Assembly (NCBI GenBank): GCA_039821555.1
Contig: JBCBNX010000015.1
Location: 25,060-89,059 of the forward strand
Origin: Bacteroidota bacterium
Lineage (GTDB): Bacteria > Bacteroidota > Rhodothermia > Rhodothermales > Rubricoccaceae
DNA: 64,000 nt
Direction: 5' to 3'
Below, one piece after another: positions 28,306 through 36,985 of the stretch. A model generated the notes under the pieces. The model ran no database searches and was not told where the DNA came from. It worked only from the letters and a program-made list of their open reading frames with translations. A program made the position numbers and the translations under genes. The number at the start of each line of letters is the position of its first letter. Position 1 is the stretch's first letter.

Positions 28306-29874
28306 GTGAACCGCCACCTGCTCCTCATCCTCGACGGCTATGGGATCGCCGAGGACCCGTCCGTCTCCGCCATCGACGCCGCCGCGAAGCCGTTTCTCGA
28401 CTACCTCTTCGCCACCGCGCCACACTCGACGTTGGAGGCATCAGGGCGGGCCGTTGGCCTGCCTGCTGGGCTGATGGGCAACTCGGAGGTCGGCCACACC
28501 AACCTCGGCGCGGGGCGCGTGGTCTACCAGGAGATCAGCCGCATCGACAAGGCCATTGAGGACGGCACCTTCTTCGAGAACGACGTGCTCACGGGCGCGG
28601 CGCGGCACGCGAAGGCCAACGGTACCACGCTCCACCTGCTCGGCCTCGTCTCCGACGGTGGCGTCCACAGCCACCTCGACCACCTCGTGGCGCTGCTCGA
28701 CCTCGCAAAGCGCGAGGGGCTCACCGGCGACCAGGTCGTCGTGCACGCCTTCACGGACGGCCGCGACACCGCGCCCGAGGGCGGCGTGGGGTACCTCCGC
28801 AGCGTGCAGGCCGCGATGGACCGCCTCGGCGTGGGCGTCGTCGGCAGCGTCGTCGGGCGCTACTGGGCGATGGACCGCGACCGCCGCTGGCCGCGCATCC
28901 GCAAGGCCTACGACCTCCTCACGAGGGGCGAGGTCGGCGACGATGGCACCACCACGGACGATGTCGTCGGTGCGCTGGAGGCGCAGTATGCCGCCGGGAC
29001 GACCGACGAGTTTGCCGCGCCGGTCCTCGCCGAGGGCACGCCGCGCATCACAAGCGGCGACGCCGTGCTGGTCTACAACTTCCGCGCGGACCGCGCCCGC
29101 CAACTCACGAGCGCGTTCACGGGCACGCTGCTCCCCGACTACGACGCGCTGACCGACGAAATCCCCGTGGCGGGCGACCTCGACCTGCACTACGCTACGT
29201 TCACGCCCTACCACAAGGCGTTCGACGTCCCTGTTGCCTTCCCGAAGCAGGATCTCACGGACACGCTCGGCGAGACCGTGGCAAAGGCCGGCGGCACGCA
29301 GCTCCGCGCAGCAGAGACCGAGAAGTATCCCCACGTCACGTTCTTCTTCAACGGCGGCAAGGAAGTCGAATTCGAGGGCGAGGCGCGCATCCTCGTCAAC
29401 TCGCCCAAGGTGGCGACCTACGACCTCCAGCCGGAGATGAGCGCGCCGGAGCTCGCCGAGAAGGTCAGCGCCCACCTGCGCGACGCGACGCCGGACCTCG
29501 TGGTGCTCAACTTCGCCAACCCGGACATGGTCGGCCACACGGGCGTCTTCGAGGCGGCGGTGAAGGCGGTCGAGGCCGTCGATGGGTGCGCGAAGCAGGT
29601 CGTGGAGACGGCGCGCGAACTCGGCTACACGGTCCAGGTCATCGCCGACCATGGCAACGCCGACCGCATGCGCAACCCCGATGGCTCGGCGCACACGGCG
29701 CACACGACCGTCCTCGTCCCGCACCTGCTGCTCCGCACCGACCCGGCGACGGGCGAGCTATGGCAGGGGGCCCTCCGCCCCGGCAAGCTTGGCGACATCG
29801 CCCCGACCATCCTCACGCTCATGGGCCTCGCCATCCCAGCAGCAATGACCGGCGAGGTGCTCGTGGACGTGTAG
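28306..29874 (+). CDS. gpmI: 2,3-bisphosphoglycerate-independent phosphoglycerate mutase
   Basis: 522 residues, the normal length. It interconverts 3- and 2-phosphoglycerate in glycolysis using two metal ions. LLLILDGYG at the N terminus supplies the first metal-binding aspartate; LMGNSEVGHTNLGAG (about residues 57-71) contains the phosphorylated serine. DGRDTAP, GRYWAMDRD, NFRADRARQL and the C-terminal DHGNADRM complete the family set. The start is GTG at 28306, preceded by a pyrimidine-rich leader; no ATG exists near the conserved N terminus. Confidence 0.96.
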   Translation: MNRHLLLILDGYGIAEDPSVSAIDAAAKPFLDYLFATAPHSTLEASGRAVGLPAGLMGNSEVGHTNLGAGRVVYQEISRIDKAIEDGTFFENDVLTGAARHAKANGTTLHLLGLVSDGGVHSHLDHLVALLDLAKREGLTGDQVVVHAFTDGRDTAPEGGVGYLRSVQAAMDRLGVGVVGSVVGRYWAMDRDRRWPRIRKAYDLLTRGEVGDDGTTTDDVVGALEAQYAAGTTDEFAAPVLAEGTPRITSGDAVLVYNFRADRARQLTSAFTGTLLPDYDALTDEIPVAGDLDLHYATFTPYHKAFDVPVAFPKQDLTDTLGETVAKAGGTQLRAAETEKYPHVTFFFNGGKEVEFEGEARILVNSPKVATYDLQPEMSAPELAEKVSAHLRDATPDLVVLNFANPDMVGHTGVFEAAVKAVEAVDGCAKQVVETARELGYTVQVIADHGNADRMRNPDGSAHTAHTTVLVPHLLLRTDPATGELWQGALRPGKLGDIAPTILTLMGLAIPAAMTGEVLVDV

Positions 29875-30002
29875 CACCGGCGTGTGGCGCCTCAAACGTA
29901 GCATGGGGCACTGGAAATAGCGATGGATAGAAGCAGGCCGTGCTGTATGTTGAGGCCGCTCCTCTGGGGCTCCTATCTCAATGCCCTTCTACCTTTGGTC
30001 CT

Positions 30003-30848
30003 ATGCTCCGCCTCGCTACGGCTCTCGTCCTCGTCGCCCTCGTCGTCTTCACGATGCCCGACGAGGCGGCCACCTTCTCGTCGGGTGCACCGGCGAACCG
30101 CTCTGGCGCCCCCGGCGAATCGACCTGTGCCACGGCCGGATGCCACAGCAGCTTCGGCCTCAACAGCGGCACGGGCAGCGTCACGATCGACGCGCCCGAT
30201 GGCTTCGTGCCAGGTGAGGCTCTTACCTTCACGGTCTCGGTCGACAACACGACGCCCGCAGCTCCCCAGCGTAGAAACGGCTTCCAGACATCGGTGAAGG
30301 ACGACGCCGGCAACGACGTGGGCACGCTCGAACTCGTAGACCCGTCGGTGACGCGCTTCTCGGGCACGGATCACGTCACCCATACGTCGTCGGGCACCTC
30401 GGTCTCGTCGTGGCAGGTGCGTTGGGTCGCGCCCGCTGAGTCGCCAGGGCAGGTGACGATCTACGCAGCGGGCAACGCGGCTAACGGCAACGGCGCGTCC
30501 AGCGGCGATTTCATCTACACGACCTCGCAGACCCTTGGCCTCGCCACCAACGTCGAGGACGGCGTGCCGGACGTGGTGGTGCTCGACGCGGTGTGGCCCA
30601 ACCCAACGCGCGGGGCGGCGACGCTCTCGTTCGCGCTCGCCGCGCCGACCGACGTGACGGTGACGCTCGTCGACGGCCTCGGGCGCACGGTGGTGGAGGC
30701 GCAGCGGGGAGCGCTCGGCGCGGGTGCGCAGACGGTGGCGCTCGACGCGTCGGGGCTGGTGCCGGGGGTGTACTTCGCGGCGGTGACGGTCGGTGGGGGG
30801 ACGACGCCGGAGAGCCGTCGCGTGCTGCCGCTCACCGTGGCCCGCTGA
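30003..30848 (+). CDS. Choice-of-anchor V domain protein with T9SS domain (copy 1)
   Basis: 281 residues. Signal peptide (ATALVLVALVVFTMPDEA), then a choice-of-anchor V/Reeler-like domain: SGAPGESTCATAGCH, LNSGTGSVTI, VRWVAPAESPGQVTIYAAGN and NGNGASSGDFIYT. The last 90 residues are a T9SS sorting domain (WPNPTRGAATLSF, VDGLGRTVV, PGVYFAAV). The motif CATAGCH has the spacing of a CX4CH heme-binding site, so heme c attachment is possible but unproven. A second paralog lies 165 bp downstream with an almost identical C terminus. The ATG at 30003 opens the signal peptide; an in-frame start at 29940 adds only leader sequence. Confidence 0.85.
   Translation: MLRLATALVLVALVVFTMPDEAATFSSGAPANRSGAPGESTCATAGCHSSFGLNSGTGSVTIDAPDGFVPGEALTFTVSVDNTTPAAPQRRNGFQTSVKDDAGNDVGTLELVDPSVTRFSGTDHVTHTSSGTSVSSWQVRWVAPAESPGQVTIYAAGNAANGNGASSGDFIYTTSQTLGLATNVEDGVPDVVVLDAVWPNPTRGAATLSFALAAPTDVTVTLVDGLGRTVVEAQRGALGAGAQTVALDASGLVPGVYFAAVTVGGGTTPESRRVLPLTVAR
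30606..30848 (+). repeat. Near-identical T9SS module repeat, copy 1
   Basis: 243 bp encoding the C-terminal sorting module of copy 1. It differs from 31634-31876 at only two positions that I found by eye (C/T in the GGGCGYACG segment and T/G in GCGGGKGCG). The offset is 1028 bp. Confidence 0.9.
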
Positions 30849-31012
30849 CGAACACACGCGCCTGCAGCCGTGTATGCTGACGAGGCAGAGACGCTGACCC
30901 ACGTGTGCGTAGTGACCGACGAGCGCAACGTTGGTACAGGGCTAGGCATTGCGGCGAGCGCGCGGGTCTAGTATTCTCCCGCCGACCCATCACAGCCTGC
31001 CTTCCCGATTTG

Positions 31013-31876
31013 ATGCTTCGTCTGCTCCTGGTTCTCGTCGTCGCCGTGCTCATCGTTCTGTTTGATGCGCCGAGGGATGCCCACTCACGCTCGTCGGGCG
31101 CGTCAGCAGGCGTGTCTGGAGCACCAGGCGATCGGACGTGCGCCTCAGCCGGGTGTCACGGCGATTTCGAACTCAACAGCGGCACCGGCAGCGTCACCAT
31201 TGAGGGGCCGAGTGAGGGCTATGTCGCTGGGGCAGCCTACGAGTTCGAGGTGCGCGTGGACAACACGACGCCGGGCAGCCCCGCGCCCAACCAGGGCTTT
31301 CTCGTGACGGCCCGTGACGAGGCCGGGGACCCCGTCGGCGAATTCGAACTCGTCGATGCAGCGCTCACCAAGTTTGCGGCGGGTGGGGGGACACGCTACG
31401 TCACCCACACGAGTGCAGGCATCAGCGTTTCAGCGTGGCGGGTGCGCTGGCTTGCCCCAAACGATGCGCCCGCGCGGGTCACGTTCTACGCAGCGGGCAA
31501 CGCGGCCAACGGCAACGGCTGGTTCGACGGAGACTACATCTACACGACCGCCACCGAGGTCGCGCGCAGCGGCGTGAGCGCCGACGAGCAGGTGCCAGAG
31601 GTGATGGTGCTCGACGCAGTATGGCCGAACCCGACGCGCGGGGCGGCGACGCTCTCGTTCGCGCTCGCCGCGCCGACCGACGTGACGGTGACGCTCGTCG
31701 ACGGCCTCGGGCGTACGGTGGTGGAGGCGCAGCGGGGAGCGCTCGGCGCGGGGGCGCAGACGGTGGCGCTCGACGCGTCGGGGCTGGTGCCGGGGGTGTA
31801 CTTCGCGGCGGTGACGGTCGGTGGGGGGACGACGCCGGAGAGCCGTCGCGTGCTGCCGCTCACCGTGGCCCGCTGA
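31013..31876 (+). CDS. Choice-of-anchor V domain protein with T9SS domain (copy 2)
   Basis: 287 residues. Paralog of the preceding gene: signal peptide (LLLVLVVAVLIVLF), SGAPGDRTCASAGCH, LNSGTGSVTIEGPSEGY, VRWLAPNDAPARVTFYAAGN, NGNGWFDGDYIYT, then the T9SS domain. The CX4CH motif is kept. The anchor domain has diverged substantially from copy 1 while the sorting module is almost identical in DNA, so the two ends of the gene have different histories. Like copy 1 it should be displayed on the surface; the family role is unknown. The start ATG at 31013 directly precedes the hydrophobic segment. Confidence 0.85.
   Translation: MLRLLLVLVVAVLIVLFDAPRDAHSRSSGASAGVSGAPGDRTCASAGCHGDFELNSGTGSVTIEGPSEGYVAGAAYEFEVRVDNTTPGSPAPNQGFLVTARDEAGDPVGEFELVDAALTKFAAGGGTRYVTHTSAGISVSAWRVRWLAPNDAPARVTFYAAGNAANGNGWFDGDYIYTTATEVARSGVSADEQVPEVMVLDAVWPNPTRGAATLSFALAAPTDVTVTLVDGLGRTVVEAQRGALGAGAQTVALDASGLVPGVYFAAVTVGGGTTPESRRVLPLTVAR
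31634..31876 (+). repeat. Near-identical T9SS module repeat, copy 2
   Basis: Second copy of the 243-bp sorting-module repeat described at 30606-30848. Sequence identity ends abruptly upstream (30605/31633) and at the stop codon downstream. Confidence 0.9.
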
Positions 31877-31884
31877 CGCAGCGC

Positions 31885-32211
31885 CTATCGCTCGACCTGC
31901 GCGCGAGGTACAATCCGCCCGTCGGGAAGAATGATCTCGTCCGGGCCCGGCGGCGAAGTTGGGAAGTCCGAGAGCGACACGTCCGGGTCGTCGAGAAGGT
32001 TGTTCTCAGGAAGGAAATGCGAGTGGTCGCCGTGGAAGATTTCCACATAGCCCGTCTCGCCGAACGGGTCGAGGGCTTGCCGAAACGCGAACGTAAGCAC
32101 GATAGCAGCGATGCCAACGAGGATCCACCGGCGTGGCGTGCGCCACGGGTTCGGAGCGAGCGCCTCCGTAGCGGAGGCATCCAGGGCAGAAGTGGTGGGC
32201 TGGTCGTTCAT
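31885..32211 (-). CDS. Small single-pass membrane protein, unknown function
   Basis: 108 residues from the ATG at 32211. A polar N terminus rich in Ala/Thr is followed by one membrane segment (RWILVGIAAIVLTFAFRQAL, about residues 28-47) and a short proline- and aspartate-rich tail (GDHSHFLPENNLLDDPDVSL). No family recognised. A longer frame starts at 32277 but adds arginine-rich sequence that looks non-coding. It is convergent with the second choice-of-anchor V gene and shares its strand with the SDR 77 bp upstream. Confidence 0.6.
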   Translation of the reverse strand: MNDQPTTSALDASATEALAPNPWRTPRRWILVGIAAIVLTFAFRQALDPFGETGYVEIFHGDHSHFLPENNLLDDPDVSLSDFPTSPPGPDEIILPDGRIVPRAQVER

Positions 32212-32287
32212 GGCAGGCAGGCGAGACGGCACAAGTGCCCGTAGCACGCCGGTCGCTCCGCCGCGATCCGCGTGCATGCGGAGCGGC

Positions 32288-33058
32288 TCAGTTTTTCACC
32301 AGGCCGCCGTCGACCACGAGATTCTGGCCCGTCACGGCGCGTGCCCATGGAGAGGCAAAGAAAAGCACGGCATCGGCCATTTCTTCCGGCGAGATCACAC
32401 GGCGTAGCGGCGTCGTCGCCTCGATGATGCCGAACACTTCGTCGCTCGTCGCTGCGCTGGCGTCGGTGGTGCGGAGCAGGCCGCCCGAGACGAGGTTGAC
32501 CGTGATGCCCTGCGGCCCGAGGTCCTGCGCGAGGTTGCGCACAGCGCCGAGCATGGCCGCCTTGCCGGTCGTGTAGTCGTGATAGGGCACGACCGGGTTC
32601 TGGACGAGGTTTGACCCGATGGCGATCACGCGCCCGTCGCCGGCCTCCGTCATGGCGGGCAGCGTGGCCTGGACGACGTTGAGCAGGCCCTGGACGCTGC
32701 CTTCGAGTTGGCGGAGGTAGTGCTCCCACGTGATCGTGGACGCGGTGGGCATCGTCGTGGGATCGAAGCGGTAGTCGATGAGCGCGTTGTGAACGCTGGT
32801 GGTGACGCGCGTCCCGAAGTGTGCCTCAGCATCGGCGACCATGCGACGCACGGCGTCAGCATCACGCACGTCGGCCTGAGCAAGGAACGTCACTCCGCCT
32901 GCATCGGCGATCTCGTTGGCAACGCCCAGCGCGGCGTCCCGGCTCTGGTAGTAGTTCAGGACCACGCGCGCGCCTTCACGGGCAAACGCTCGCGCGAGGG
33001 CGGCTCCGAGGCCACGGCTGGCTCCGGTGATGAGGACGGTCTGTTCGGCAAGGCGCAT
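32288..33058 (-). CDS. SDR family oxidoreductase (3-oxoacyl-ACP reductase-like)
   Basis: 256 residues. TGASRGLGAALARAFAREGA is the NAD(P)-binding Rossmann start; the active-site serine is in IAIGSNLVQNP, and Tyr/Lys are in YHDYTTGKAAML. The C terminus NLVVDGGLVKN is typical of FabG-like SDRs. The usual NNAG motif is replaced by VHNALID, an unusual change near the cofactor. Residues such as GPQGITVNLVSGGLLRTTD place it among FabG-like enzymes that reduce ketones, but the substrate is unknown. Start ATG 33058 begins directly at the fold; an upstream start at 33211 would add 51 non-conserved residues. Confidence 0.87.
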   Translation of the reverse strand: MRLAEQTVLITGASRGLGAALARAFAREGARVVLNYYQSRDAALGVANEIADAGGVTFLAQADVRDADAVRRMVADAEAHFGTRVTTSVHNALIDYRFDPTTMPTASTITWEHYLRQLEGSVQGLLNVVQATLPAMTEAGDGRVIAIGSNLVQNPVVPYHDYTTGKAAMLGAVRNLAQDLGPQGITVNLVSGGLLRTTDASAATSDEVFGIIEATTPLRRVISPEEMADAVLFFASPWARAVTGQNLVVDGGLVKN

Positions 33059-33225
33059 GGCGAGAGTAACAGAGTGGGAGAGAAGCGAGCCTGAAGATCG
33101 TCCCAACGCGGGTGCCTCTGCCAAACCGACAGGCGTAGGGCGGGCCAGGCGAGGGCGGCATAGTTCTCGTGCCCCCTGCTCCATGAGATCTATCGCGTAC
33201 CACGCTGCCATTCCGGCTTTTTCCC

Positions 33226-34239
33226 ATGCCTACGACTACGATCCCGAACTACTACGAGACGCTCGGCGTCGCGGAGCGCGCGTCGGCGGCGGACATCAAG
33301 AAAGCCTACCGCCGCCTCGCGCGGGAGTACCACCCCGACCGCAATCCAGACAACCCTGAGGCGGAGGAGCGCTTCAAGGAGGTCCAGCAGGCCTACGACG
33401 TCCTCGGCGACGAGGAGAGGCGCAAGAAGTACGACCGCTTCCGCGCCAACCCACATGCGTTCGGCGGCTTCGACCCAAACAGCGGAGCGAACCCGTTTGG
33501 CGGGGCGGGCAGTCCGTTCGGCGGGCAAGACGTGCGCTTCTCGCGCGGCCCCGATGGCTCCATCCGCTTCGAATCGACGGGCGGCGCGGCTCCGAACATG
33601 GAAGATCTGCTCGCCTCGCTCTTCGGCGGCGGGTCACCATTCGGTGGTGGCGGGACGCCCTTTAGCGGTAGCCCGTTCGGCGACCGAGGCCCATTTGGCA
33701 ACCCGCGAGCGACTGGCCGGACGCCGCGCAGCCCGCAGGCCACCGAGACGCGCATGCGCCTCACGTTCGATGAGGCGCTCGCGGGCGGCAAGCGCGAGGT
33801 CACGCTGCCCGGTGGCGAGACGGTCCGGCTCACGATCCCGCAAGGCGTCGCCGACGGTACTAAGATCCGCCTGCGTGGCCGCGGCACCCCCGACACCACC
33901 GGCCAGCGCGGCGACCTCTTCATCACGTTCGGCGTGGCAGCCTCGCCCCGCTTCCGCCGCGAGGGCAACGACCTCCACGTCGCCGAGCCAATCACGAGCA
34001 TCGAGGCCATGCTCGGCACAGAGCGCCGTATTGAAACGGCCTACGGCAAGGCGATCAAGCTGCGTGTGCCAAGTGGGACGCAGCCAGGCCACCGCCTCCG
34101 CCTCCGCGGCCAGGGTGTCGAAACGGCTGCGGCCACCGGCGATCTCTACGTCACCCTCGACGTGACCACGCCCACGCTCTCCGACGAAGCGCGCGCCGAC
34201 CTCGAAGCCTGGGCTGAGAAGCACGGGCTGCGCGAATAG
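33226..34239 (+). CDS. cbpA: DnaJ C-terminal domain J-protein (CbpA type)
   Basis: 337 residues. The N-terminal J-domain (YYETLGVAERASAADIKKAY, then the HPD motif in YHPDRNP near residue 41) stimulates Hsp70/DnaK ATPase. A glycine/phenylalanine-rich linker with repeated FGG and PFG units spans about 75-165. The two beta-sandwich client-binding domains of DnaJ-C follow (TFDEALAGGKREVTLPGG, IRLRGRGTPD, GDLFITF, GDLYVTL). The cysteine-rich zinc finger of DnaJ is missing, which makes it a type II co-chaperone (CbpA-like) and not the main DnaJ. It is transcribed away from the SDR. Confidence 0.92.
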   Translation: MPTTTIPNYYETLGVAERASAADIKKAYRRLAREYHPDRNPDNPEAEERFKEVQQAYDVLGDEERRKKYDRFRANPHAFGGFDPNSGANPFGGAGSPFGGQDVRFSRGPDGSIRFESTGGAAPNMEDLLASLFGGGSPFGGGGTPFSGSPFGDRGPFGNPRATGRTPRSPQATETRMRLTFDEALAGGKREVTLPGGETVRLTIPQGVADGTKIRLRGRGTPDTTGQRGDLFITFGVAASPRFRREGNDLHVAEPITSIEAMLGTERRIETAYGKAIKLRVPSGTQPGHRLRLRGQGVETAAATGDLYVTLDVTTPTLSDEARADLEAWAEKHGLRE

Positions 34240-34401
34240 CAAGAGTAGAGCAGAGAGAAGGACGCCCACACCCGCCCACGTCGACACCTCACGGCCCGTG
34301 CGCCCTTTCGCCGAGCGGCTGCGCGTACCGAAGCGAGCGATCCTGCACGAAGACCTTGCATGTCGCCCGCCTCCGTGTTCTCGCCGTCACCCCCGTCTCC
34401 C

Positions 34402-34923
34402 ATGCGTTTGCTGTCTGTTCTCTTCCTTCTCCTATTTGCTGTCCCTGTCGTGCATGCGCAAGACACGCGCATCCAGGAAATCCGCGACCGCTACTACGGC
34501 GTCACCGAAAACACGGAAGCGGAAGGGTTCTACCAGTTCCAGGTCGTCAACAACCCGGACGCGCGCGACTACCCGGCCGTTGGGATCTACCGGCAGGAGT
34601 TCACGCTCACCTACGCGCTCCACGAGAATCAACGGCCGGTGCCGCACCTCGTCGTGATGAAGGATCAGACCGCCGCCTTCCAAACCCGGACAGAAGTCCT
34701 GCTCGACGACGACGGAATGCCGATGTTTCTCTACTACGACTACGGCGAGGGCTCGAAGCGCGTCTACTACAGCGCCGAAGGCGATTGCATCCGCTATCTG
34801 CTGGACGGTGAGAGCGCGGGCTGCGAGCGCCGCGGCGAGTTCCAGGAGGGCGAGGCCGATGTGATCCGGCATGCACAAGCTGTCGCAAAGCTCCTGGGAG
34901 TGATCAGCCTCGGGGGCGGTTGA
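34402..34923 (+). CDS. Secreted protein of unknown function
   Basis: 173 residues. A clear signal peptide (RLLSVLFLLLFAVPVVHAQ) is followed by a soluble, acidic, tyrosine-rich domain (RDRYYGVTENTEAEGFYQF, LYYDYGEGSKRVYYSAEGD). Two cysteines (DCIRYL and AGCERR) may form a disulfide. No family was recognised. The start at 34402 follows a strongly pyrimidine-rich leader and opens the signal peptide; an in-frame start at 34360 would bury it. It is followed by a short tandem repeat. Confidence 0.65.
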   Translation: MRLLSVLFLLLFAVPVVHAQDTRIQEIRDRYYGVTENTEAEGFYQFQVVNNPDARDYPAVGIYRQEFTLTYALHENQRPVPHLVVMKDQTAAFQTRTEVLLDDDGMPMFLYYDYGEGSKRVYYSAEGDCIRYLLDGESAGCERRGEFQEGEADVIRHAQAVAKLLGVISLGGG

Positions 34924-34962
34924 GGCAGAGGCGGCACGGGCGCATCGAGCTGCGGGGCAGCG

Positions 34963-34996
34963 CTGGCGCTAACAGAAGGCTGGCGCTAACAGAAGG
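34963..34996 (+). repeat. Tandem 17-bp repeat
   Basis: CTGGCGCTAACAGAAGG occurs twice back to back (34963-34979 and 34980-34996) in the gap between the secreted protein and pepE. Both copies are identical. Confidence 0.9.
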
Positions 34997-35050
34997 CTTC
35001 CTGGATGCGACCTTCTTCTTGTCGAGGGAGAGGATAGCTCTGGACGGATT

Positions 35051-35084
35051 GAACGTTTTAATTTGGAAAACATCCAAAACGTTC
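35051..35084. promoter_or_regulatory. Inverted repeat in AT-rich leader of pepE
   Basis: GAACGTTTT (35051-35059) and AAAACGTTC (35076-35084) are perfect inverted repeats. Allowing a five-base bulge (AATTT) on the left arm, the pairing extends inward through GGA/TCC to a 12-bp stem. The site lies in a short AT-rich island about 70-100 bp before the pepE start, so it may be an operator or promoter element. There is no T-run suited to termination after it. Confidence 0.45.
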
Positions 35085-35153
35085 ATATCGTTCACTTGCG
35101 AGGCATAGGGTAAGTCCCTATGTTGCTTGTCCCTTCTCTCCCGCGTTTCCACT

Positions 35154-35888
35154 GTGTCTCGACGCCTCTTGCTGCTCAGCAACTCGACCCTCCCGGGTGA
35201 GCCGTTCCTGAGTTGGCCTGCCGATGCGATTCGCGCCTTCCTCGGAGATACCGTGCAGCACGTGCTGTTCGTCCCGTTCGCAGGCGTCCGCATCTCGTTC
35301 GATGACTACAGTGCGCGTGTCCGAGAGCGCTTCGCCGATCTCGGCTATGCACTCGACAGTGTTCATGAGTGCCCCGATCCCATCGGGGCGGTCCATGGCG
35401 CGGAAGCGATTGTCGTGGGAGGTGGCAACACCTTTCATCTCGTCGCGCACCTGCACCGGCATGGTCTCGTCACAGAGATTGCCTCGCGGGTATTAGACGG
35501 GACGCCGTATGTCGGCTGGAGCGCCGGGGCCAACGTGGCCTGCCCGACGCTCTCGACGACGAACGACATGCCCATCGTAGAGCCTGCAAGCTTTGCCGCG
35601 CTCAACCTTGTTCCTTTCCAGATCAATCCGCACTTCACCGACGCCCCGATCCCAAACCACGGCGGTGAGACCCGCTCCGAGCGCATCGCCGAGTTTGTGA
35701 TCGCCAACCCGGCGCGCCGTGTGGTCGGCCTTCCCGAGGGCACCGGCCTCCTCGTCGAAAGCGAGACGGTCACACTCGTAGGGGAGGCAAGCGCCACGCT
35801 GTTTAGCTCTGCGCATCCGCCGCGGCGGCTCTCTCCCGCTAACCTCGGCGTGCTCCTCGCAGAACCCGTTTCTGACGCACCGGGCTGA
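35154..35888 (+). CDS. pepE: Dipeptidase E (alpha-aspartyl dipeptidase)
   Basis: 244 residues. A cytosolic S51 serine peptidase that hydrolyses Asp-X dipeptides. LLLLSNSTLPGEPFLSW, FVPFAGVRISFDDY, VVGGGNTFHL, the nucleophile in YVGWSAGANVACPTLSTT (Ser near residue 121), TNDMPIVEP and QINPHFTDA closely follow E. coli PepE. The start is taken as GTG at 35154, which gives the usual N terminus; a TTG at 35127 in the same frame would add nine residues. The leader is pyrimidine-rich, and an inverted repeat lies upstream. Confidence 0.93.
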   Translation: MSRRLLLLSNSTLPGEPFLSWPADAIRAFLGDTVQHVLFVPFAGVRISFDDYSARVRERFADLGYALDSVHECPDPIGAVHGAEAIVVGGGNTFHLVAHLHRHGLVTEIASRVLDGTPYVGWSAGANVACPTLSTTNDMPIVEPASFAALNLVPFQINPHFTDAPIPNHGGETRSERIAEFVIANPARRVVGLPEGTGLLVESETVTLVGEASATLFSSAHPPRRLSPANLGVLLAEPVSDAPG

Positions 35889-36200
35889 CAGACAGAATGG
35901 CACGCACCAGTTGCAGCGTCGGCACTCTCTGTCTCAGTGTCTCTTCCGCTGCACACGCCCCGTTGCCGAATCTGCACGCGCGATCCGTAAGACTGAAGCT
36001 CCTGCGGGCATCCATACTCGTATTCAGCCGTATTTTAATGCACAACACTCCGAAATGTCAGCGGCCTGACGTATGTTCCGTGAATGATTCCGCCAATCTG
36101 ACAGGACTTGTCGACCCGGCTTAGTTGTTGTTCAAACACTAGTCATCAACCCGTGCGCGTTCATTGCGCCACACGTTTTCGTTCGCCAACCATCACCGAC
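35889..36200. other. Intergenic region before sigma factor
   Basis: 312 bp with lower GC than its surroundings, particularly 36020-36160. No open frame with coding character was found. It probably holds the promoter of the sigma factor gene, but no convincing -33/-7 pair could be fixed by eye. Confidence 0.5.
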
Positions 36201-36869
36201 GTGGCTATTCCCACCATCCGTACGACCTCTGAGACGTCGCGCCGCCGCCCGCAGCGACACACGCCCGCACAGCGCCGCGCCGTCCTCACCGAAATGACCG
36301 ACGAGGAGTTGATGAAGCTCTTCCAGCAGGGCACCGTGGAGGCCTTCGACCTCCTCGTGGGCCGCTACTCGGAGCGCCTCTCGCAGTACCTCTATCGGTT
36401 CACCAAGGACATGCGCCGCGTGGAAGACCTCCTCCAGGAGACCTTCCTCCGCGTCTACCGCAACCGTCACTCCTACCAGCCGGTCGCGCGCTTCTCGACG
36501 TGGCTCTACACGATCGCGGGCAACCTCGCGCGCTCTGAGTACCGCAAGCGCAAGCGCCGCCGCACGCGCTCGCTGCAGGCGCAGAGCCGCGACGGGGAGG
36601 AGTACGAACTCGAAATCCCCGACGACACCTACGCCGCCGACATCGACGCGGAGCGTGACTTCCAGGACCAGCACATCATGGCGGCCCTGAGCGAGCTTCC
36701 CGACAAGTTCCGCGAGGTCGTCGTGCTGCGCGATGTGCAGCAGCTCTCCTACGAGGAGATCGCCGACATCACGGGCCTCCCGATGGGCACGGTGAAGAGC
36801 CGCATCAACCGCGGTCGCACCAAGCTCCAGGGTATGCTCGCGGACATCTACCCGTTCTCGCAGAACTAG
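36201..36869 (+). CDS. ECF-like RNA polymerase sigma factor
   Basis: 222 residues from the GTG at 36201. Sigma region 2 is visible as FDLLVGRYSERLSQYLYRF and VEDLLQETFLRVYRN; region 4 as LPDKFREVVVLRDVQQLSYE and PMGTVKSRINRGRTKLQ. Regions 1 and 3 are missing, as in the ECF group. An arginine-rich N-terminal extension of about 30 residues (SRRRPQRHTPAQRRAV) precedes MTDEELMKLFQQG; an ATG at 36294 would give a 191-residue protein without it. No anti-sigma gene is adjacent: a strong terminator follows within 62 bp. Control must come from elsewhere or from transcription. Confidence 0.9.
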   Translation: MAIPTIRTTSETSRRRPQRHTPAQRRAVLTEMTDEELMKLFQQGTVEAFDLLVGRYSERLSQYLYRFTKDMRRVEDLLQETFLRVYRNRHSYQPVARFSTWLYTIAGNLARSEYRKRKRRRTRSLQAQSRDGEEYELEIPDDTYAADIDAERDFQDQHIMAALSELPDKFREVVVLRDVQQLSYEEIADITGLPMGTVKSRINRGRTKLQGMLADIYPFSQN

Positions 36870-36930
36870 GCTCACGTCGCCTCCCTGCCCTGAACGGTTC
36901 GGGTCTACCCCACCCAGCCAGAACGAAAAC

Positions 36931-36966
36931 GCCCCCGGCCGCACCACGCGGCCGGGGGCTTTTTTT
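36931..36966 (+). terminator. Rho-independent terminator of the sigma factor gene
   Basis: GCCCCCGGCCGC (36931-36942) pairs perfectly with GCGGCCGGGGGC (36948-36959) around ACCAC, followed by seven T (36960-36966). It ends the sigma factor transcript and also faces the 3' end of the convergent phosphorylase gene. Confidence 0.95.
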
Positions 36967-36985
36967 ACGCCGGAGCGTCCGGGTT

